Made by a program: the position numbers and the translations under genes. A model generated the notes under the pieces. It was not told the DNA's origin. It saw only the letters and a list, made by a program, of their open reading frames with translations, and ran no database searches. Shown here piece by piece: positions 40,101 through 49,100 of a DNA stretch of 64,000 nucleotides (position 1 is its first letter; every line of letters begins with the position of its first letter). Source of the stretch: Trachythela sp. YZ-2020. Its lineage: Eukaryota; Cnidaria; Anthozoa; Malacalcyonacea; Clavulariidae. Where the stretch lies: positions 1 to 64,000 of the forward strand of contig JADLSH010000318.1 in the NCBI GenBank assembly GCA_016169945.1. The letters run 5' to 3'.

Positions 40101-43100
40101 ATGACATGTCTAATGGATGCATCGAGATTGAAAGGAAATCTGAAAGACATTACTTTCATATGTGAAGACAGTAAAGTATAAATCATTTGAGTTGGATCTG
40201 ACATGCTTTCATTGATGATGTCTTCTGGTGAGAAGAGAGGATTGAAATCAACAAAGCCAAGATTATTCCATTGTTTGATTTCTTCAAGTGGGACTGGGAG
40301 ACCTGTGGAGGAAATAGTAGCTTGTTAGTCAATCAATCACGATGCATCATGTTGGTCACATGATGATACGAGAGATATCCATCAGCACGTGTCCTATCTA
40401 ATCAACTAAACTAACTTTATTTATACTCGATAGCTCCATCAGTTCTAAACTTCTGTGATACTACGGGAGGAAACCTAAACTAAATGAACTATATTTATAC
40501 TGGATAGCTCTATCAGTTCTGAACTGTTCGCTCTAGAGGTTCAGTAAGGACCACCCTCTATTAGTCCAGGAAGAAACTGGAGTACCGGGAGAAAATCTGC
40601 GAAAAACTGAAAGCACTCTTCTCGCATGCAATTAAGGTAAAATAATAATCAGACAACTGTATTTTGCCCCAAAGTTACAGAGATGAAAGGCACATATACC
40701 ATCTCTACACTGTACCTGTAATAACTGGACCGGCTAAAGTAGGATTCTTGGCCATAGCAGATGAAGATATCTTGATGACTTTAGAATATATTCCAATATC
40801 TTGATCACGAACTTTGCTTGAGACATTGTGGTGGGACAACAAACTGAATCTAAATAATTAACATGAAAACAAATACTGTATATAAAGAGATTGTCGTCAT
40901 TTGTGCTTGATCTACCTGAAAAGGACTACAACATTTCGTTGTTTCCAACGATGGCCTTCGTCAGGAAGTTGGTAACCAACGTGGAAGTGGTTTAGTATTT
41001 CTCAGGTAGTTCTGGCACCAACCACGGGCACGGGAGCTCAACTGTTCTCCATAAAGGTCCAGTAAGCGCCACCTGTTATTGGTCCAGTGTTACTACAGAA
41101 GATAACCGAAGTGCCCGGAGAAAACCTGCGGTGTTTGGTAGAGCCAAACTAGAGGAAGAACTCTTCTAACATGTGTAGAGGTGAAATTATAATCAGATAG
41201 CTGCATTTAGCAGGAACTGAACCTCGGTCACAGAGGTGAAAGACACATGCACTAACTACTGCCCCACCAACATCAAAACTTTTCTAAATGTGCTGACTGT
41301 AAATATGGTTATGTAGGGTTAAGATTAGGGTTATGGTTGGGGCTAGGATTAGGGTTAAAGTTGGAGTTATGATGCGGTTATGGTTGGGGTTGGTGTTAGG
41401 ATTAGGTAATCGTACCTTGCAAAACCTTGGTAAAATTGAACAAGCTTCAACAAAACACCAAACAATTTTCCAATCTCCACTTTAAGACTCTCAGTCATGA
41501 CTAACTTAGCTTTCAACACGACAGATATTCTAGCCAGTATACAGTCAACTGTGATTAGAGTTAGAAGTCCTGGAAGTTGATCTGGACTCAGGACTTCGTC
41601 AGTGTAAGTGAAATTATCCAAAATCTAGAAATGATATGATCAAGGTTACATCAGAAACCTAAACTTAGCTAACTTTATTTATCCTGGATAGCTCTATCAG
41701 TGACAAACTGTTCTCCCTAGAGATCCAGTACCACAGCCGAATCAAGTATTGAAACTTCACTTTTACCCTGCATGAAAATGAAATGTAGACAAACCACTGA
41801 GAGGCAAACCTGTTGTAAATAAGTGGAAGCATGTTTGACAGTTTGTACGTCATCACACGCGGTAGTAACGATACCAATTGTCAGCGGTGTGGCTTCGTCT
41901 GCTGACATGTTTTGTCCTTCCAGAGCATTCTAAATAAAGAGATATTTTAAAACTTAATAATTGCCCTTTGCATAAACACTAATTTAAGTCAAAACAGTGA
42001 GTGAATGGATGGATGAATGGCATGGAGACCAGTGACTGCATCGTGACTGCATGCACTATTGTTATGCTAAGTGTTATACATAATGTAACGTCATCAATTC
42101 AGTGATAGAGACCAATACATGCATCACATTGACACTGACCTGAATAGCTGAGGGATTGTCAGTATTTGATACTTTTGTTGACCAATAAAGCGTTACAAGA
42201 GCTGTCACAAAATCTCGAACACTCTGCAGAGAAAATATTCAACATAAATATCACTAAACCAAGCTAAAATAAACTAATTTTATTAATACTGAATAGCTCT
42301 ATCTAAACTGTTTCTCCATAGAAGTCGAGAAAGGGTCATCCAGAATATCCGGTGTACGATCAACTGGAAGCACTCGTCTCGCATGCTATTAAGGCGACAA
42401 TGGTATTTCGTAGGAATTTAACCCCGGTCACAGATGTCATGCAGTACTGTGCCACCAACATCCTCTGATAATTTACCTTAAGTTCTATATCTTGGTTTTT
42501 CTGCAGTCTACATAAAAATGAGACAGGTGGTGGAAGTGAAACAATGAGTCTCCAACACAAGCCAAACAAACAGCGAACAATCTTTGCATCTGACAGGTTA
42601 ACAAATTTTGATTTTTGTCTTTTTAAGACATCGCATCTTGAACCAGCAGTGAGTAAGATGATTAGACTTGTGTAGAAGTGAGGATAAGAATTACTCTCTT
42701 TGTCCAATATTGAAAGCACATGTTTGAACTGCAAATAAAAATGTAAAGGTTAATCATAAGTACAGGTGAGTATCACTAAGGATTACTGTAAGTGCTCCTA
42801 TATAAGTGTCAACACTTCTGAAGTTCACCATAATAGGCTATGTAAACCAACGCAATAAAGCTAGGGATGAGCCGATAACGGAAAATCCAATTTACCGATA
42901 AGATAAATTCCAATATGATAAATTCCGATAGGATAAATTCCGATAGGATAAATTCCGATAGGATAAATGCCGATAGGATAAATGCCGATAGGATAAATGC
43001 CGATAGGATAAATTCCGATAGGATAAATTCCGATAGGATAAATGCCGATAGGATAAATTCCGATAGGATAAATTCCGATAAGATATGTGGGCTTATCGGC

Positions 43101-46100
43101 CGATATATCGGTAGTTACAAATATTCGTGAAATCTTTAGGGCAAAACCTTTGAGCTCAGGTTTTTATGGACAAGTTTACTTCCCCCGTTTGTATCTCAAG
43201 TGACTACTGTAACCTACCATTTCATCAGGGAGTTCACTTTGATCCCCACAGCGTACCCCATAGAACCTAGGTGTCCTCTTTTCATATGTATGTCCTAAGG
43301 GATCCCCTGTAGGTCTGTGATAATCACGATCTTCTCGCTCGACTGTCGGAAAGAATAATAATCTTGGTTCGTCCATCATATCATCATCCATATGAAGCAT
43401 TGCCATGTAACTTAACTTTGTCTTGAAGAGATTGTATTGTACCTGGATAGGAGTTAAAAGATACCAAGTTTAGAATACAATTAAGATAGTTCTATCAGTT
43501 CTAAACTGTTCTTTAAGGTCCAGGATTTGCGAATAGAAATAGAACATAGCAATTGATTTGTTTTTGTGCGAGCACAACGATGCCTTATTTCGCAATGCTT
43601 TCAATCCGTAAACCCAGACTATACAGTATGTAGTAGTCTTGTATTTTTGGAAAATAGGGCGCTTCCCTAAATCACTGAAATAGTTGGTTTCACTAAGCAC
43701 TATCGTAGAGCAGATGGTGGTCAACTGGTAGCTATCAGAGTGAGAAAATAATGTTCATTCTTTTCATTATATTTAGTAGTCTTGTATTTGGTGTCCAATA
43801 AATAGAATTGAGAGTTTCGGGTAGTTAAATTTTCTTGGTAACATTTCTAAAGTTGTTCACCATCTGCTTCCCTGTAACGCTTACTGAAACACACCAAATC
43901 CAATGATTTTAAATAGGTTACACCTAAATGAGACAAGCTAATGTGTAGTGTACCTTTAGATCACGAATAATGTGTAGTGTACCTTTTTACATAAGAACGA
44001 AATCGAACGATATACAATACCTGTGTTAATAGTTCTCGTGGTGGTTCATTATACTGATTGAGCATATAGTCAAGTATTGTCAGTAACCTCATACAAAACA
44101 TAGGAACCTTGTCACTCAGATCTTGGTCACGTGCTATGGCACATAGAGCATTTATACACAACACGAGGATCTTGTCTCGTTGTTTGGTGGTGAAGTTATG
44201 CCAAACCAAAAGAAGTAACTGTAAATGTTCCACATTTAGATCTGTGAAGTGGAAAATATAGGATTTGTTTCACATAAACCTCAGTGACAGTTGGAATTAG
44301 GTTAGGATTGGGGTTAGGGTCAGGATAATGGTTAGAGTGAGGATAAAAGGTAGAATAGAGGTTATGGCTAGGATAGAGTTAGGATTAGGGTAAGGATTAT
44401 GGTTAGCGTGAGGATTACTGTTAGGATTAGCCTTAGGATTAGGATTGTCGTAAGAGAAATTGTTGTATTCAAATTGTGTTAGCACGTACCGGGTCTTCGT
44501 CTCTCGTTAAAAGCCATCTCTCGTAGAGTCTGAATCAATCTTTGCCAAATTTTGACACAACTTTCATCATCCCTTTCATCCCCAGTCTCTCGACAACTCT
44601 CTTGCCTTCCCAGCAGTACTCGCGCCAAGATTGATAAACTCCGAGGACCAATGTATAACGGCCAATGTTCAGAGGTATGCGGCGAGATACTGAGTTGTTT
44701 TAAAATTGTTTCCTACAAATAGCAAGGAAAAGGTAAAAGATATTATAACCAGCTCTATTTATACTGCATGGATAACTCTATCAGTTCTAAATTGCTCTCT
44801 CTGGAGGTTCAGTAATGGTAATCCCATATTGATCCAGTGTTACTACAGGAGGAAACCTAAACTAACTTTATTTAAACAGGATAGTTCTATCAGTTTTAAA
44901 GTGTTCTTCCTAGAGGTCCAGTAAGGACCCATCTCTTTTTGGCTCCCCATTTTTTAAATATACTTTTACGTACTTGTTGTTCGTCTGTAAGGACACCAAA
45001 AGTCAACAAAATATGTAAATAACGATCTAAACATTGATTATAGGAATAGGACGTAGACAAGGTGCCAATATGTGTCTTAGCTCCATCCAGTTCTTGCACA
45101 AGGAATGCGAGATCAATGAGATGTGTGATTGGTAAGGTTTGTTGAATGTTAGACATCAGGTTTGGACTCATGTTATTTAACATATAGTCACTGATAAATA
45201 CAAGAATAGTCTTGGACATTTCCAGATACTAGAGAATGAAACACAAAACATCAGGTAGGATATCATTAGGCACATCAGGTAGGCTATCATTAGGCACATC
45301 AGGTAGGCACATCAGGTAGGCACATCAGGTAGGCACATCAGGTAGGCACGCAGTCACAAATATAGCAGCAACCAGGTATAATATCAGACATGTTTCACTA
45401 CTCAGGTTTAAGTAAATGAATGTAATCCTCACAACCCAAAGTTTCAACAGTCTAGTGTCTTCAGCAGGGGTGATCTAAAGTTGAAACGTAGCTCCTTTCA
45501 AGGAATGACGTCATCAGCCAACAAGGTGAATGCCAATGACGTCATCTCTCGAGTATGTTAGAACCAATAGTTGGTTAGAGCCAGGGGGGGGGCAGAATAG
45601 TGAAATATGTCAGTCACAAATCATGAATTTTGATGCAACCAACCGATTCAGCAACGGCAATTTTCGCCTCATTTTTCCATGATTTCTGATCATTCTCTGG
45701 CGCAGGGGTCTCCTGTTCACTTCCTTGTGTGTCAAACAATCCACCAAACAGAGTTTCACCTTCACTTGAATCTATAATTAATACTTTATAAATACCTATT
45801 GCTTGTATATAAGGATGAAAAGTCGAAGATATTGACATAAAATCTTTCAAATGCTCTTTACAAACATGAAAGTTTCACGTGACATACACGTGTCTTCATC
45901 CTTAGATGCAAAGATGTTATTTTCTTATTCCTTATTTCATAAAGAAACAATGCTCAACACACAGATTTTGTAACCTTCATTGCTGTTATTTGATTTTGTT
46001 TCAGCATCGTTGTTTGTCGACTTTGACTGATCTCCTTTTGCTGATGTTAAAATTGTCTCACTTAGATAATCGGCCTAGAAATAGGAGTTCAAAATAATAA

Positions 46101-49100
46101 TAATAAACTAAATATATTTATACTGGATATAGTTCTATCAGTTCTAAACTGTGTTCCCAAGAGGTCCAAGTAATCCTTCCATTCCTTATTGATCCAGTGT
46201 TACTGCAACAGATGACCTAATCTAAACTAACTTTATTTATACTGGATATAGCTCTATCAGTTCTAAACTGTTCTCCCAAGAGGTCCAAGTAATCCTTCCG
46301 TTCCTTATTGATCTAGTGTTACTGCAACAGATGACCTAAACTAAACTAACTTCATTTATACTGAATAGTTCTATTGGCTATAAACTGTTCTTCCTAGAGG
46401 TCCACCAAGGGTCACCCTTTATTGATCCAGTGATACTACAGGAGGAAACCTGCAGTGTTTAGTAGAGTCAAACTGGAAGCACTCTTCTCACATGCAACTA
46501 AGATAAAATTATAATCAAACAACTGCATATTGCAGGAATCAAACCACTAAATCATCTAGTATGTCTCGATCTTCGCACCTTGTAATATGAACGTATAAAT
46601 ATTCTCATAAGCAGTGGGACAAACTGGAGATGATTAAATAGTAGTTTTACTCGACACCAAGCTGATACATGTACTTCAATATTCATTTCTTCCGCTGTAG
46701 TATCAGCACCACATTCATCATCATTGCTCTCCATCTTCAGGTCTTCCAGTAATGAGGATAATATACCAATCACTTTCTTACTGAGTTCCATACGTAACAT
46801 ATTGAAACCTTCCCATCTAAATAATCAAAGTAGACATTCACCTCGCTACTAACCTCCTCACAAAGGGCCTTTGCTTGAAACGTTGAAGTGTCTTCAATCT
46901 TTTTCTGACACAAGCTACGGCAGTTTATTATAGAACACTACCTTACCTACATTGAGATATCCTTTTCAGGTAGTTCAGACACAAACCACGACAGCTTATT
47001 GTAGAATACTACCTACACTGGACCCACACGTTTGAGATATCCTTTTCAGGTAGTTCAGACACAAACCACAGCAGCTTATTGTAGAATACTACCTACACTG
47101 AACCTACACATTCTTACCTTGTCTCACTAGCTCTGTCTTCATTAATACCTCTAATCTTCAAGAGTGGCATGAGACCTTTCAGAATGCAATGACTGACCAG
47201 GAGATTGAAATTTTGAACAATATGACCACCTGCTCTGTGAGATGTTGATAAAGTGTGGGAAATCACATCCACTATAGATAACTACAAAATACAAACAAAA
47301 TTTTGGATGACTTTTCATTTAAATGTGCTGAAAGGAGGTCAGAATAACAAGATGTGAGGGTTAGAATTAGGGTTACAATAATTGTGAGGATTAGAATTGG
47401 GTTTTAGGATTGGGATTAGGAATAGTTTAAGGATAAGAAATTACAATTTGATACAAATTGAGTACTTGTCTTTAATTTATGAAGCAATTGTGACAACTAC
47501 ATAAATCTACAATATATACATACGCTGGTATCAACAAGTTGTTTTGCCATGTCGTCAACATCGTCTGCAGTAATAAATTATTTTCAGATCATTACTTATA
47601 CTGTAAACCTCTTATACAGGATAGCTCTATCAGTTCTAAACTGTTCTCCCTAGAAGTCCAGTAAGGATCATCTCTTATTGATCCAGTGTTACTACAGGAG
47701 GATACGAATGTACCTAGAGAAAGTGTCAAACATGAAGTACTCTTTTCACATGAAACTGAGGTGAAAAAATAATCAGACAACTGAATACCAGTATTGCAGG
47801 AATCAAACCCCAGTCACAGATATGAAAGACACATGCACTAACGACTGTGACACAAACACCCCCTACATTTGAACTACAAACATGAAGCCAGTACCTATAG
47901 CAGTCGTAGTAAGATATCCAGAGGCAGCATACATTGCAATGTCAACACAACCCAGAGTCAACAACATGATTTTATTTAAACGATAATTGTTCAAAGGCTC
48001 CATGACTGGAATTGATGCAATACTGCAGATTAAGTTCATTTCAGATGCCAATTCTTGTACTCTGATGTCAAATAGAAATATTACAGTTATACTAAATCTG
48101 TTAATGACTGCACTAATCTTCAGTTGTTAATGTCTTTACTGATTATTGACTGATTGTTGAAAAAGCAAAGGCAAATCCATTTGATGCATCTTCCACCTTA
48201 ATATAAACAGTACACACAAGACAAACTATCCAGATGAATTAGCTAGAATAGCGCGATCTATACTGACAATGGTTCTGGGAACAAATTATGCCTGATATTT
48301 TCCTGATAGTTTGTCTGATCCTGTATTTATACACAAAGACAGATCATCCATCAAGATGGACTACAGTACACGCACACAAGTCTTGATGGATAATCCACCT
48401 GTTTGCCACGTTCATACACAAAATATTAAAATAACTATCTTTTGCTCAAGTTTGTCCAGGTGGATCATATCTGTCTCTCCAGTCTAGATCTAATGATCTA
48501 TCCCTTATCTCTCACCTGTTTATATGAAAGGTCAACATGGATTCAAGAGATAAATTATCAATAGTCTTCATCGTTGGCTTACTATCAGTCATTCCACGTA
48601 GAGTCATAAACTGAGATATGTTAGGTAATGATGCACAGAGATCTAGTAAGACCTGTCCGCCTTGCATTTCTCGTAGGGTTGAAACATTCGCATTGGAGAG
48701 ATAGGTCTTCACATCTATCATATCATCATCTTCAAAACCAAACATCCGATGTCTTGCAAATGGCAGTCTGATTTGGAAAACAAAATGTAGTTTGTGTTTT
48801 GTTAACCTAAACTAAACTAACTCTATTTATACTGGATAGCTATAATGCTATATCAGTTCTAAAATGTTTTCCTTAGAGGTCCAGTACTCCAGAAGGAAAC
48901 TAGAGTACTTGTAGGAAACCTGTGGTGTTTGGTAGAGTCAAACTGGAAGCACACTTTGTTTTTTACAGCAAGAATTGAACCCTGGTCACAAAGGTGAAAG
49001 GTGTTACCAACATCCGAACCTCCCAAAGTATTCTTGTCATATACATAAATGTCCACAAGCTAAATATGTTTCTACCTTGCAAAACTTTGATTGGTATTAA